NCBI GenBank assembly: GCA_963746265.1
Contig: CAVVAM010000012.1
Coordinates: 248,001-312,000, forward strand
DNA length: 64,000 nucleotides
Source of the DNA: Ilumatobacter sp963746265
GTDB lineage: Bacteria > Actinomycetota > Acidimicrobiia > Acidimicrobiales > Ilumatobacteraceae
Direction of reading: 5' to 3'
In this document: positions 8,733-16,968 of the stretch, one piece after another
Numbering within the stretch: position 1 is the first letter of the stretch
Layout: each line of letters begins with the position of its first letter
Position numbers and translations under genes: made by a program
Notes under the pieces: generated by a model
The model's database searches: none
What the model was told of the DNA's origin: nothing
What the model saw: the letters and a program-made list of their open reading frames with translations, nothing else

Positions 8733-9295
8733 GAGACACCTCTCAGTTCTGCGAACATCGGCGCCGATCGATCCTTCGACGACAGCTGGCTCGGATCATC
8801 CGGGTCCACGTCGATCGGCCAGTGGATCGCCAACTCGGGATCGAGCGGGTTGCAGGACAGGCCGGGCATGTCCGGTCGCCACTCCTCGTCGAAGCAGTAG
8901 ACGTACTGGCTTGCTTCGGTCAGCGATTGGAAACCGTTCGCGACGCCGCTCGGGACGAAGACCTGGACGCCGGGGCGCAGTTCGACCGTCGCGACGCAGC
9001 CGTAGGTCGGCGAGTCGGGTCGCACGTCCACAAAGGCGCCGAACGCCTCACCGACGGCGATCGTCGACAGCTTGTTCATCTGCTCGGCATGCATGCCACG
9101 GATCGCGCCCCGGTACGTCTCGGTGACGTTGATCTGCGAGAGGGCGCCGAGGTCGGTCACTCCCGCTGCCTCGAACGCCGATCGCCGGAAGATCTCCCGG
9201 ATCGTGCCACGATCGTCGGAGATCTGCTTCAGGGTGATCACGAGCAGACCGCCGATGTCGGCGCCGGTCACGTCGAAGTCGATGATCGCCGTCAT
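8729..9295 (-). CDS. rfbC: dTDP-4-dehydrorhamnose 3,5-epimerase family protein (divergent)
   Basis: 188 residues with a cupin fold like RmlC. The arginine-glycine-x-histidine signature is present as RGMHAEQMNKL, and the barrel strand VQVFVPSGVANGFQSL follows. In classical RmlC the last motif usually reads GFAHGF; here the histidine position is Asn, so the enzyme is a divergent member. Its place between rmlA and rmlB still makes 3,5-epimerisation of the 4-keto sugar the most economical function. The ATG at 9295-9293 was chosen because conserved sequence begins just after it; the rmlA stop is one base upstream. Confidence 0.85.
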   Translation of the reverse strand: MTAIIDFDVTGADIGGLLVITLKQISDDRGTIREIFRRSAFEAAGVTDLGALSQINVTETYRGAIRGMHAEQMNKLSTIAVGEAFGAFVDVRPDSPTYGCVATVELRPGVQVFVPSGVANGFQSLTEASQYVYCFDEEWRPDMPGLSCNPLDPELAIHWPIDVDPDDPSQLSSKDRSAPMFAELRGVS

Positions 9296-9296
9296 C

Positions 9297-10376
9297 TCAC
9301 TCCACGTCGACCTGACAGTGGTCCCCGACCATGAGGCGGAGGGCACGCGGTCGCTGCCGGGAGCGTGACACACGTGCATCGGAACCGATCAGACTGTCCT
9401 CGAGCCGGGCGATGTCGATCACCGACGAACCGTCCATGATCACCGAATGCTCGATCTCCGATTGGGCCACAACGCAGTTGCTGCCGACGGCGGAGAACGG
9501 TCCGATGAAGCTGTCGGTCACATGGGTGCCCGTGCCGATCGCCGCCGGTCCACGAATCGTCGAGTTGCGCACCACCGCACCTTCGGCGACCACGACGCGG
9601 CCGTCGATCAGCGACTCGTCGTCGATCTCGCCGGCGAGGTCGGTTTCGATCCGCTCCAGCAGCAGTCGATTCGCCTCGAGCAGCGGGGTCAACTTGCCCG
9701 TGTCGATCCACCATCCGGTCAGCAGTTCACACCGCACCCGCTCGCCCTCGTCGATCAGCCACTGGATCGCATCCGTGATCTCGAGTTCGCCACGAGCCGA
9801 CGGCTCGATCGCCGACACCGCATCGTGCACCCGGCTCGTGAACAGGTAGACGCCCACCAGCGCGAGATCGGACGGCGGATCGTCGGGTTTCTCGACGAGC
9901 TGCACGACGTGACCGTCGTCGTCGAGCGACGCGATGCCGAATCGGTGCGGGTCGGGGACCTGCTTCAGCAGGATCTGCGCCGCAGGGGGTTCGCTCCCCG
10001 CCCGCGCCGACTGGAACGCGGCGACGAACGCCGCGAGGTCCTGTTCCATCAGGTTGTCACCCAGATACATCACGAAGTCGTCGTCGCCGAGGAAATCCCT
10101 CGCGATCAGGACGCAGTGTGCGAGGCCGAGCGGTTCGTCCTGGGGGATGAAGGTGATCGATGCACCGAACCGCTCCCCATCGCCGAGTGCCGCCATCACC
10201 TCGTCACGCGTGTCGCCGACGATCACGCCGATCTCCGTGATGCCGGCCGCGACCATCGCCTCGATGCCGTAGAACAGGATCGGCTTGTTCGCAACGGGAA
10301 CCAGCTGCTTGGCGCGCGTGTGGGTAATCGGCCGAAGCCGAGTGCCGGCGCCGCCGGCCAGGATGAGAGCCTTCAT
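9297..10376 (-). CDS. rfbA: glucose-1-phosphate thymidylyltransferase, long form
   Basis: 359 residues. Makes dTDP-glucose from dTTP and glucose-1-phosphate, the entry step to dTDP-rhamnose. The nucleotide-binding signature LAGGAGTRLRPITHTRAKQL is complete (residues 7-26) and the metal-binding aspartate strand is FVMYLGDNLM. Unlike the roughly 290-residue RmlA it has an extra C-terminal region with hexapeptide-like turns (VVRNSTIRGPAAIG), as in the long form common in actinobacteria and antibiotic clusters. First gene of the rml operon, 49 bp after the LCP gene. Confidence 0.93.
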   Translation of the reverse strand: MKALILAGGAGTRLRPITHTRAKQLVPVANKPILFYGIEAMVAAGITEIGVIVGDTRDEVMAALGDGERFGASITFIPQDEPLGLAHCVLIARDFLGDDDFVMYLGDNLMEQDLAAFVAAFQSARAGSEPPAAQILLKQVPDPHRFGIASLDDDGHVVQLVEKPDDPPSDLALVGVYLFTSRVHDAVSAIEPSARGELEITDAIQWLIDEGERVRCELLTGWWIDTGKLTPLLEANRLLLERIETDLAGEIDDESLIDGRVVVAEGAVVRNSTIRGPAAIGTGTHVTDSFIGPFSAVGSNCVVAQSEIEHSVIMDGSSVIDIARLEDSLIGSDARVSRSRQRPRALRLMVGDHCQVDVE

Positions 10377-10425
10377 GCCGGGCCGAGCCTATTGGGCGTG
10401 GTGGAAACCGCCCGACACCGGCCCA

Positions 10426-11535
10426 TCAGCTTCCTGCTACGAGGGCGGTCGGAGCGACGTCGTCGGTCGCCGACTCGGTCATGCCCGTCTCGTAGTCGGC
10501 TGGCGCAGGGCCCTCTCCGCGGAAGTACCGCAGTACCTCGTCGGCCCCATCGTCGAGCCGGAGGACCGATGCATCACCGACCGTGTCGTCGTACACCGGC
10601 AGGCGGTACGTGCGCAGGCCCTCTTCGGCGGCTTGCCGCAACGCCTCACCCGCTTTGATCGGATCGAGACGGTCGTCGATCCGGACGCTGTCGACGACGG
10701 CTCCGATGACGTCACCCGAGCCGAACGGCGACGAACGCAGCTTCCGCAGGGCCCCGTCGACGGCGGCCCGCATGAACAGTTGCTGGCGCTCGATCCGGCC
10801 GAGGTCGGCGCGTGGATCCTCCACCCAGTCGGTGCCATCCCACTGCTCGTAGTGCCGGCTGCGGGCGAAGGCCAACGCCTGCACGCCGTCGAGCACCTGG
10901 CAACCCGGATTGATCTGGAGCCCGCTGTTGGCGTCTCGGGCGCCGTAGCCGACGCACACCTCGACACCGCCGAGATCGTCGATGATGTTCTTGAAGCCGA
11001 AGAAGTCGACCTCGACGTAGTGGTGGATGGGGATGCCGAGCGACTCGCTGACGGTGGAGGCGAGGCGTTCGGGCCCGTCGTTGTAGGCCGTGTTGATGCG
11101 CTGGCTCTTGCCCGTGCCGGCGATCTCGACCCAGAGATCACGGGGCAGGCTGATCAGTGCGGCACCGCCGTTGTTCTCCTGCCGCAGGATCATGATCGTG
11201 TCGCTGCGGGTGCCGCCGACGTCGGACTCCGTGCCGATGACGGCGCTGTCGGTGGAAGCGGGATCTGCACCGACTCGCGTGTCCGAACCGACGAGCAGAT
11301 AATTCTCGGCCGGGTACTCGATCGATGGGTCGTCCCCGTCGGGTACGTCCGCCAGGACCGACTCGAGGCCACCGATCCGCTCGATGTCGTCGGTGCGGGC
11401 GTCGGCCGCCCGCAGCACACCGGCGGCTCCGACGAGACCGATCACCGCGGCGATCGAGGCCATCCACGGCAACGGCGAACGCGACCGGAGGCGGCGCCCC
11501 CCGTGGGGCGCGGAGTTGGGTTCGGCCGCAGACAC
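10426..11535 (-). CDS. LytR-CpsA-Psr (LCP) family cell-wall glycopolymer ligase
   Basis: About 369 residues. LCP enzymes transfer lipid-linked glycopolymers onto peptidoglycan on the outer face of the membrane. A single transmembrane segment (WMASIAAVIGLVGAAGVL) is followed by hallmark motifs: LLVGSDTR, GGTRSDTIMIL (Asp and Arg that bind pyrophosphate and metal), ISLPRDLWVEI, and FARSRHYE near the C-terminus. The GTG at 11535-11533 is preferred because the reading frame further upstream overlaps birA; an internal ATG just before the helix is possible. Position directly before the rml operon suggests it attaches a rhamnose-containing polymer. Confidence 0.9.
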   Translation of the reverse strand: MSAAEPNSAPHGGRRLRSRSPLPWMASIAAVIGLVGAAGVLRAADARTDDIERIGGLESVLADVPDGDDPSIEYPAENYLLVGSDTRVGADPASTDSAVIGTESDVGGTRSDTIMILRQENNGGAALISLPRDLWVEIAGTGKSQRINTAYNDGPERLASTVSESLGIPIHHYVEVDFFGFKNIIDDLGGVEVCVGYGARDANSGLQINPGCQVLDGVQALAFARSRHYEQWDGTDWVEDPRADLGRIERQQLFMRAAVDGALRKLRSSPFGSGDVIGAVVDSVRIDDRLDPIKAGEALRQAAEEGLRTYRLPVYDDTVGDASVLRLDDGADEVLRYFRGEGPAPADYETGMTESATDDVAPTALVAGS

Positions 11536-11572
11536 CGGGAAAAAGGTACCTCGGAGATTCGCGTTCGCAGCG

Positions 11573-12307
11573 TCACGTCGCCCGGAGATGTACGACGTCG
11601 CCGGCCGACAGCCGGTGCGTGATCGCACAGTCGTCGATCAGGACCAACTGGCCGTCCGGCTCGACGTCGATCGCCGTCCCGACGATCTCGTCGTCGCCCG
11701 GCAACTCGATGCGGACGCGGCGGCCCAAGGTCGACAGCGCGGAGCGGTACCGCGACCCGATGTCGCCGGGGAGGCCGTCGTACGCCGTCAGGAGGACTTT
11801 CAGCACGTCGGCCGGCTCGATGCCGTCACCGAGACGCGCTCCGCCCTCGGGTGCCCACCCGACGTTGAGGCCGAGCCCGACCACCACCTCGCCGTCCGGG
11901 CCACGCTGGGCCAGGATGCCCGCGAGTTTGCCGCCGTCGACGAGAACGTCGTTCGGCCACTTCAACACGGCAGGCACGCCCGCTGTGACCCGCGCCGCTT
12001 CGACGGCGGCGAGGCCGATTCGGCGGGTCAGATCGTTCGGGTCGTCGGGAACGACGCGGAACAGGATCGAGACCAACAGATTGGTCCCTGGTGGCGCGAT
12101 CCACGTGCGGTCCAGCCGGCCACGGCCCGCATGCTGGTGGTCGGTGTACAGCACGGTGCGGTCGGGAGCGCCGGCGGCCGCTGCCGCGAGCAGGTCGGTG
12201 TTGGTGCTCCCGGTCTCGATCACGTGCTCGACCGACCAGCCGACCGGCCAGCCGTCGGCGCCGGGATCGTCGATATCTGATCCACGAACACGGTTCGACG
12301 GGCTCAC
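11573..12307 (-). CDS. birA: biotin--[acetyl-CoA carboxylase] ligase
   Basis: 244 residues, the monofunctional ligase without an N-terminal DNA-binding domain. It activates biotin to biotinyl-AMP and attaches it to the BCCP lysine. The ligase signature is clear: ETGSTNTDLL, the biotin-binding loop HAGRGRLDRTW, and KWPNDVLVDGGKLAGIL with the catalytic lysine. The GTG at 12307-12305 is the start nearest the conserved region. The gene is divergent from the carboxylase gene that encodes its substrate, with only 19 bp between starts. Confidence 0.92.
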   Translation of the reverse strand: MSPSNRVRGSDIDDPGADGWPVGWSVEHVIETGSTNTDLLAAAAAGAPDRTVLYTDHQHAGRGRLDRTWIAPPGTNLLVSILFRVVPDDPNDLTRRIGLAAVEAARVTAGVPAVLKWPNDVLVDGGKLAGILAQRGPDGEVVVGLGLNVGWAPEGGARLGDGIEPADVLKVLLTAYDGLPGDIGSRYRSALSTLGRRVRIELPGDDEIVGTAIDVEPDGQLVLIDDCAITHRLSAGDVVHLRAT

Positions 12308-12313
12308 GACACC

Positions 12314-12326
12314 TACATTGGCAGCT
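12314..12326 (+). promoter_or_regulatory. putative -10 element for a leaderless accA transcript
   Basis: TACATT at 12314-12319 fits the TANNNT extended pattern of actinobacterial -10 boxes and ends 7 nt before the GTG at 12327, so transcription would begin at or next to the start codon. No Shine-Dalgarno sequence fits in the 19 bp between the birA and accA starts, consistent with leaderless translation. Start-site mapping has not been seen. Confidence 0.45.
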
Positions 12327-14081
12327 GTGCTGAAGAAGATCCTGATCGCCAACCGCGGAGAGATCGCCGTGCGGGTCATCCGGGCCGCTCGCGAGCTCGG
12401 TGTCCAGACCGTCGCCGTGTACTCGGAGCTGGACCGCGACGCCATGCACGTCCGGCTCGCCGACGAGGCATACGCGCTCGGCGGACAGAGCGCGGCCGAG
12501 AGCTACCTCAACACCGAGGCGATCCTCGGCGCGATCCGAGAGAGCGGCGCCGACGGCGTGCATCCCGGCTACGGATTCTTCTCCGAGAACGCCGATTTCG
12601 CACGGGCGATCATGGGCGAGGGTGTGGCCTGGATCGGGCCTCCGCCGGACGCGATCGACGAGATGGGCGACAAGGTGTCGTCGCGGCTCGCCGCGCAGCG
12701 CGGCGGTGCGCCGATCGTGCCGGGCACGACCGCGTTCGCGCAGGGACCCGACGAGATCCGCGACTTCGGCAACGAGTTCGGCTGGCCGGTGTGCATCAAG
12801 GCCGCCTACGGCGGTGGCGGCCGCGGCATGAAGGTCGTGCAGCGGGCCGAGGACGTCGATCACGCCATGGCGAGCGCTCAACGTGAGGCCAAGGCGTTCT
12901 TCGGGCGCGACGAGGTCTACGTCGAGCGCTACCTCACCTGGCCGCGCCACGTCGAGGTGCAAGTCGTCGGCGACCAGCAGGGCGACGTCGTGTGGGTGTC
13001 GACGCGCGACTGCTCGGCGCAGCGCCGCCACCAGAAGCTGATCGAGGAGGCGCCGGCCCCCGGCCTGCCCGACGGGGTCGAGGATGCGATGGGTGAGGCT
13101 GCGGTGAAGGCGGCCAAGGCCGTCGGCTACTACAACGCCGGCACGGTCGAGTTCATCTATCAGGACGGCGACTTCTTCTTCCTCGAGATGAACACCCGGC
13201 TGCAGGTCGAACACCCGATCACCGAGGCCGTGACGGGGATCGACCTCGTCGAGTGGCAGATTCGCGTCGCCTCGGGTGAGCAACTCCCGATGACGCAGGA
13301 CGAGGTCGCCGCGCTCCGCCGCGGGCACGCGATCGAGATCCGCATCAATGCCGAGGACCCGGCCGGCGGGCAGTTCCTGCCGTCACCGGGACCGATCACG
13401 AAGTTGGTCCCGCCCGATGGGTTCGGCGTCCGCTTCGACTCGGGCTACGAGTCGGGCGACGAGATCAGTCAGTACTACGACAACCTCGTCGGCAAGCTCA
13501 TCGTCTGGGGCCGTGACCGTGACGTGTGCATCGCCCGCACGATTCGAGCACTCGACGAACTCGTCGTCGAAGGGGTCGCCACCACCATCCCCGCCGACCT
13601 GGCGATCCTGCGGCATCCCGATTTCCGAGCGGTCGAGCACTCCACGAAGTGGGTCGAGGAGACGCTCGACCTGACAGGTGTCGGGGGCGCCGTGTCGGCG
13701 CCGGTCGGCGACGACGACGAGCCGCTCGTCGAACGGTCGACGACGGTCGAGGTCAACGGCAAACGTTTCGCCGTCAAGATGTGGGTGCCCGAGTCGGCCG
13801 GGACGGCAGCGCCGGTCGCCAAGGCACGCAAGAAGCGGGCGGCGGCGGGCGGCGGCAGCAGTGGCGGGTCGGGCGACGTGATCGTGCCGATGCAGGGCAC
13901 GATCGTGAAGCTGCTGGTCGCGGTCGGCGACGAGGTCGAGGTCGGCCAGGGCGTCGTGGTGCTCGAGGCGATGAAGATGGAGAATCAGATCAACGCCGAC
14001 AAGGCGGGCACGGTGACCGCGATCAAGGTTGCTGCCGGTGACACGGTCGGCGGCGGTGACGTCGTCGCAGTGATCGAGTAG
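12327..14081 (+). CDS. accA: acetyl/propionyl-CoA carboxylase alpha chain (biotin carboxylase + BCCP)
   Basis: 584 residues. The N-terminal biotin carboxylase carboxylates biotin with ATP and bicarbonate: KKILIANRGEIAVRVI at the start, the ATP-grasp glycine loop AAYGGGGRGM, and FLEMNTRLQVEHP in the active site. A Gly/Ser-rich linker near residue 500 leads to the biotinyl domain, with EAMKMEN carrying the acceptor lysine at about residue 550. The fused BC-BCCP design is the actinobacterial AccA3/PccA type and needs a separate AccD-type carboxyltransferase, not present here. GTG 12327 is the first codon of conserved sequence. Confidence 0.94.
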   Translation: MLKKILIANRGEIAVRVIRAARELGVQTVAVYSELDRDAMHVRLADEAYALGGQSAAESYLNTEAILGAIRESGADGVHPGYGFFSENADFARAIMGEGVAWIGPPPDAIDEMGDKVSSRLAAQRGGAPIVPGTTAFAQGPDEIRDFGNEFGWPVCIKAAYGGGGRGMKVVQRAEDVDHAMASAQREAKAFFGRDEVYVERYLTWPRHVEVQVVGDQQGDVVWVSTRDCSAQRRHQKLIEEAPAPGLPDGVEDAMGEAAVKAAKAVGYYNAGTVEFIYQDGDFFFLEMNTRLQVEHPITEAVTGIDLVEWQIRVASGEQLPMTQDEVAALRRGHAIEIRINAEDPAGGQFLPSPGPITKLVPPDGFGVRFDSGYESGDEISQYYDNLVGKLIVWGRDRDVCIARTIRALDELVVEGVATTIPADLAILRHPDFRAVEHSTKWVEETLDLTGVGGAVSAPVGDDDEPLVERSTTVEVNGKRFAVKMWVPESAGTAAPVAKARKKRAAAGGGSSGGSGDVIVPMQGTIVKLLVAVGDEVEVGQGVVVLEAMKMENQINADKAGTVTAIKVAAGDTVGGGDVVAVIE

Positions 14082-14128
14082 CACGACGTCCCACCCCTCG
14101 GGATGTGCCGCCATCACGGCTACTCGCC

Positions 14129-14172
14129 GTGTCATAACCACGTCCGGTGTCACGAAAAGTGACGAATGACAC
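14129..14172. promoter_or_regulatory. nested inverted repeat upstream of the duplicated-domain gene
   Basis: An outer pair gtgtcat (14129-14135) and atgacac (14166-14172) encloses an inner perfect hairpin gtcac-gaaaa-gtgac (14149-14163). It lies between the accA stop and the start at 14278. It could be an operator for a dimeric regulator or part of a terminator for accA; there is no T-run, so an operator is slightly favoured. Confidence 0.4.
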
Positions 14173-14277
14173 ATCGACAACGGGAGTTCCGTCTGCAATC
14201 GTGACCCACGCGGTGTCGATCCCGACGCCGCATTGGGGGATCCGCGCTGCGGATCGAAGTTGAAATGGGGAAGATAT

Positions 14278-14907
14278 ATGCAATTGTTTTCGCGTCAGCT
14301 CATGACTGCTGGACCGCCGGGGGAGGCGGCAGCGTGGGCCATCGAGATGGCCGCCGAGGCCACGACCAAGATGGGAACCGAGGTCGCGCTCTGGGCGGCC
14401 GGATTCGGCGCCCCGATCGGCGCCATGCTCTTCACGGTTCGAGTCGAAGGCATCGCCGACCTCACAACCCGGGCGGCGCCGCTCGCCGAGGACGCCGACT
14501 ATCAGGCCAAAGTCGCCAAGGGGGCCGACATCGTCGTGGGGCCGGCACAGGACTCACTGGCGACACCACTGCACGGCGAACTCGGCGATCCGCCCCCGGT
14601 GGGCTCGTTCGCCGTCGTCACCAACGTCCAGATCGCCAATGGCAAGTACGCCGAGGCGGTCGGGTGGGGTATCGACATCGCCCAGCACGTGACGTCGATC
14701 ACCGACATGCCGGTCGGGGTGATGATGCAGGAGTATGGCCCCTTTGGCACCATGACGTTCGTCGGGATCAGCCACGACGCCGCCGGCGTCGATGCCTCGG
14801 CAGCCGCCACCAACGGCGACGCCGACTACATCGCCAAGCTGTCGGCCGCGGGCGACATGTTCGTGCCCGGTTCGGGTCAGCGCATGCTGCTCACGCGGGT
14901 CGCCTGA
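14278..14907 (+). CDS. protein of unknown function with two tandem alpha+beta repeats
   Basis: 209 residues beginning MQLFSRQLMTAG; the ATG follows a purine-rich ribosome site (ggggaag). No family is recognised with confidence. The two halves resemble each other: AAAWAIEMAAEATTKMG with GAMLFTVRVEGIAD and DADYQAKVAKGADIVVG in the first, AVGWGIDIAQHVTSITD with GTMTFVGISHDAAG and DADYIAKLSAAGDMFVPG in the second. The helix-strand rhythm suggests paired ferredoxin-like (dimeric alpha-beta barrel) units within one chain. No signal peptide or membrane segment; it looks cytoplasmic. It stands alone between accA and the convergent membrane gene. Confidence 0.8.
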   Translation: MQLFSRQLMTAGPPGEAAAWAIEMAAEATTKMGTEVALWAAGFGAPIGAMLFTVRVEGIADLTTRAAPLAEDADYQAKVAKGADIVVGPAQDSLATPLHGELGDPPPVGSFAVVTNVQIANGKYAEAVGWGIDIAQHVTSITDMPVGVMMQEYGPFGTMTFVGISHDAAGVDASAAATNGDADYIAKLSAAGDMFVPGSGQRMLLTRVA

Positions 14908-14935
14908 GCACCAGCACCACATCGAGTCGTCCGGC

Positions 14936-15564
14936 TCACTCCAGCGTCCAACGGGTCAGCACGACGACCTCGTCGTGCTGACCGGATGCGAGTGAGCCGG
15001 CGACCACGATGCCGACCACCGCGAACAGACGCGTGATCGGTAGCAGCACGCGACCGGAGGGCTCCGTCGCGTGGCGAATCGCCACGACCACCGAGACCGG
15101 CACGAGCGCAGCCGACATGCAGGCCGCCGTCGGCACCGGTTCGCCGGCGAGCCCGTCCGACGCGCCGTTGACGATCAGGCCGAGTTCTTCGCCGACACAG
15201 GGTCGCCACCACATCGTGGCGAAGAACGTGAGCATCGCGGCGACGGCCGCTCGCACCCGCACACCGTCCAGGCGGCGGCCCACCCGAGGGACCCGCTGCC
15301 GGACGGCCGGGCTCCCAGCACCAGGAGCAACACGACCGCGGCGACGGCCGACAGGCGCAACCGCGTCCCGTCGAGCACGAACGCGTTGTCGGCGAGCACC
15401 CATCCGCCGACCACACCGGACCCGGTCGCGGCGACGAGCGCCTGCCAGCGAGCGCCGGCGGCCACGACCGCTGCCAGCGTCGGCACGATCAGCAGGAACG
15501 TGCAGGGCCGGACCGTCGCTCGCACGGCTTCGGCGAACGGGCCGGTCACGGCGGCGGCGGTCAC
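14936..15564 (-). pseudogene. frameshifted multi-pass membrane protein downstream of the redoxin
   Basis: Two overlapping frames together make one about 200-residue, roughly six-helix membrane protein. From GTG 15564 the first frame gives helices such as CTFLLIVPTLAAVVAAGARW and LRLSAVAAVVLLLVLGA, then degenerates after LGWAAAWTV near 15265. The next frame continues with AVAAMLTFFATMWWRPC and LPITRLFAVVGIVVAGSL, ending at 14936. One missing base near 15255-15270 explains the switch. It begins 6 bp after the redoxin stop, so the two form an operon. Either a real mutation or a sequencing error; two separate small membrane genes are less likely. Function unknown. Confidence 0.6.
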
Positions 15565-15570
15565 GACGGC

Positions 15571-16257
15571 TCAGGACACGGGTTCGGCGAGCAGCGCCCG
15601 GATGGCCGCCTCGGTCTGCCCATACCGGCCCTCGCCAGGATGGTCGTACCGGATGTTGCCGACACGGTCCAGCAGGTACACACGCGGCCAGTCTCCACGC
15701 AGGCCCTCCTGCCGGTCGTGGAACGTGTGCTTCTGGGTGTCGAGCGCGATGGGCCAGGAGACCCCGAGATCGGCGGCGGCTTCGACGATGTTGTCGACCT
15801 CGGCCTCGTACGCGAACTCGGGTGCGTGGATGCCGACGACCTCCAGACCCTGGTCGCGGTACTCGGCGTACCAGTCCTGCAGGTGACTCGGCGTGGCCTG
15901 GCAATTGCGGCACCCGAACGTCCAGAACCGGACGGCGACGACCTGGCCACGCAGCTCCTCCAAGGAGGTCACGTCCGACGGCAGCCATCCGTCGATGTCA
16001 CGAAGAGGAGGATGCGGGCCACGATCGGTCAGATCGGGTGGCGCGATCGTGGTCGTGGGGGCGGTGATCACGGCGTCGGGAAGTGACGTTCCCGATGCTG
16101 CCGCGTCGCTCTCCGCCGGGACCTCTCGCCGGTCGTCGGCCGAGCCGGTGAACACGACGACGCCGATCAGCGCGGCGAAAAACCCAACGACAGCATCGCG
16201 GCGATGCGGCTCGATGACTTCATGACGACCAGTGTCGCGAGGCGGACGATGTGTCAC
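15571..16257 (-). CDS. membrane-anchored thioredoxin-like (TlpA/redoxin) protein
   Basis: 228 residues as an open frame. An N-terminal hydrophobic segment (VVGFFAALIGVVVFTG) anchors or exports a thioredoxin fold with the redox motif FWTFGCRNCQ (C-x-x-C), the substrate-side strand LEVVGIHAPEF, and WPRVYLLDRVGNI with the cis-proline position. It should reduce or oxidise disulfides outside the membrane. The GTG start of this frame gives an awkward N-terminus. An ATG at 16224 in another frame reads MKSSSRIAAMLSLGF and would run straight into FAALIGVVVFTG if the T5 run near 16180 had one more T, so the true start is uncertain. Confidence 0.8.
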   Translation of the reverse strand: MTHRPPRDTGRHEVIEPHRRDAVVGFFAALIGVVVFTGSADDRREVPAESDAAASGTSLPDAVITAPTTTIAPPDLTDRGPHPPLRDIDGWLPSDVTSLEELRGQVVAVRFWTFGCRNCQATPSHLQDWYAEYRDQGLEVVGIHAPEFAYEAEVDNIVEAAADLGVSWPIALDTQKHTFHDRQEGLRGDWPRVYLLDRVGNIRYDHPGEGRYGQTEAAIRALLAEPVS

Positions 16258-16383
16258 CAGGCAGGCGCCGTGCGCAGGTCAGAAGGGTCGGAGATGCCCT
16301 TGGCCCCTCGCCCAGCGGGCCTCGATCACTGCGATGTGACAGACTCCTGTCGGGGAGGTTCGACGATCGGTGGTCACAGGGCG

Positions 16384-16968
16384 ATGAGCAAGTTCCGGGC
16401 TGGTTTCGCGGCGGCGATCTTCGGCTGCGCGCTGATGGCCCCCGCGTCAGCGCTGGCCGCCGACATCAGCATTCCGCTCGACACCGTGGTTGCCAACGGC
16501 GTCGCAGAGGGTGACCGATTCGAGCTTGCGCTCGTGTCGTCGAATGACCTGGTCGGTGAAATGTGTGCGGTTCGAGCGACGCGCGGCGGCGAGGGAGCCG
16601 CTCATCCCGGCAACGACCTGATCGTGACGTCCGGTGGCGAGAGCACCACGCTCTCCGACGTCGAGCGCGAGTCGGGTGCAACCACCGACGGAGCAGCTCC
16701 GATCACGCTCGCCAACACGATCACCGTCGAGCTCGTGATGGGCCCCGACCGGCACTACGCCGGGGACATCGACCTGGAGTTCGACTGTGGTCAGTCGGTT
16801 GCTGCGTTCCGGTCGGCACCCGAGCGTGCCCAGGACGCCGGTGGTTTCGAGCTCCCGCTCACCGGAAGCCCGATCGTGTTCACGATCGCAATCGGCGCTG
16901 GTGCCATCGGTGTCGCCGTGGCGCTCATGACCGTCGCCCGGAGCCGACCGTCACCGCGCCAGACGTGA
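16384..16968 (+). CDS. secreted surface protein with LPLTG sorting signal
   Basis: 194 residues. A signal peptide (MSKFRAGFAAAIFGCALMAP, cleaved near ASALAA) leads to a mostly beta domain with two cysteines (EMCAVRA and EFDCGQS). The C-terminus is a cell-wall sorting signal: LPLTG at 157-161, then a hydrophobic stretch (IVFTIAIGAGAIGVAVALM) and a basic tail ARSRPSPRQT. A sortase would cleave between Thr and Gly and attach the protein to the wall; no sortase gene lies in the window. The stop overlaps the next gene's GTG (GTGA). Confidence 0.82.
   Translation: MSKFRAGFAAAIFGCALMAPASALAADISIPLDTVVANGVAEGDRFELALVSSNDLVGEMCAVRATRGGEGAAHPGNDLIVTSGGESTTLSDVERESGATTDGAAPITLANTITVELVMGPDRHYAGDIDLEFDCGQSVAAFRSAPERAQDAGGFELPLTGSPIVFTIAIGAGAIGVAVALMTVARSRPSPRQT

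Noticed and set aside
8729..9295. Calling the cupin gene a plain RmlC without comment
   Set aside because: The usual second histidine motif is changed to GVANGF, so the divergence is recorded in the entry although the operon context still supports the pathway role.
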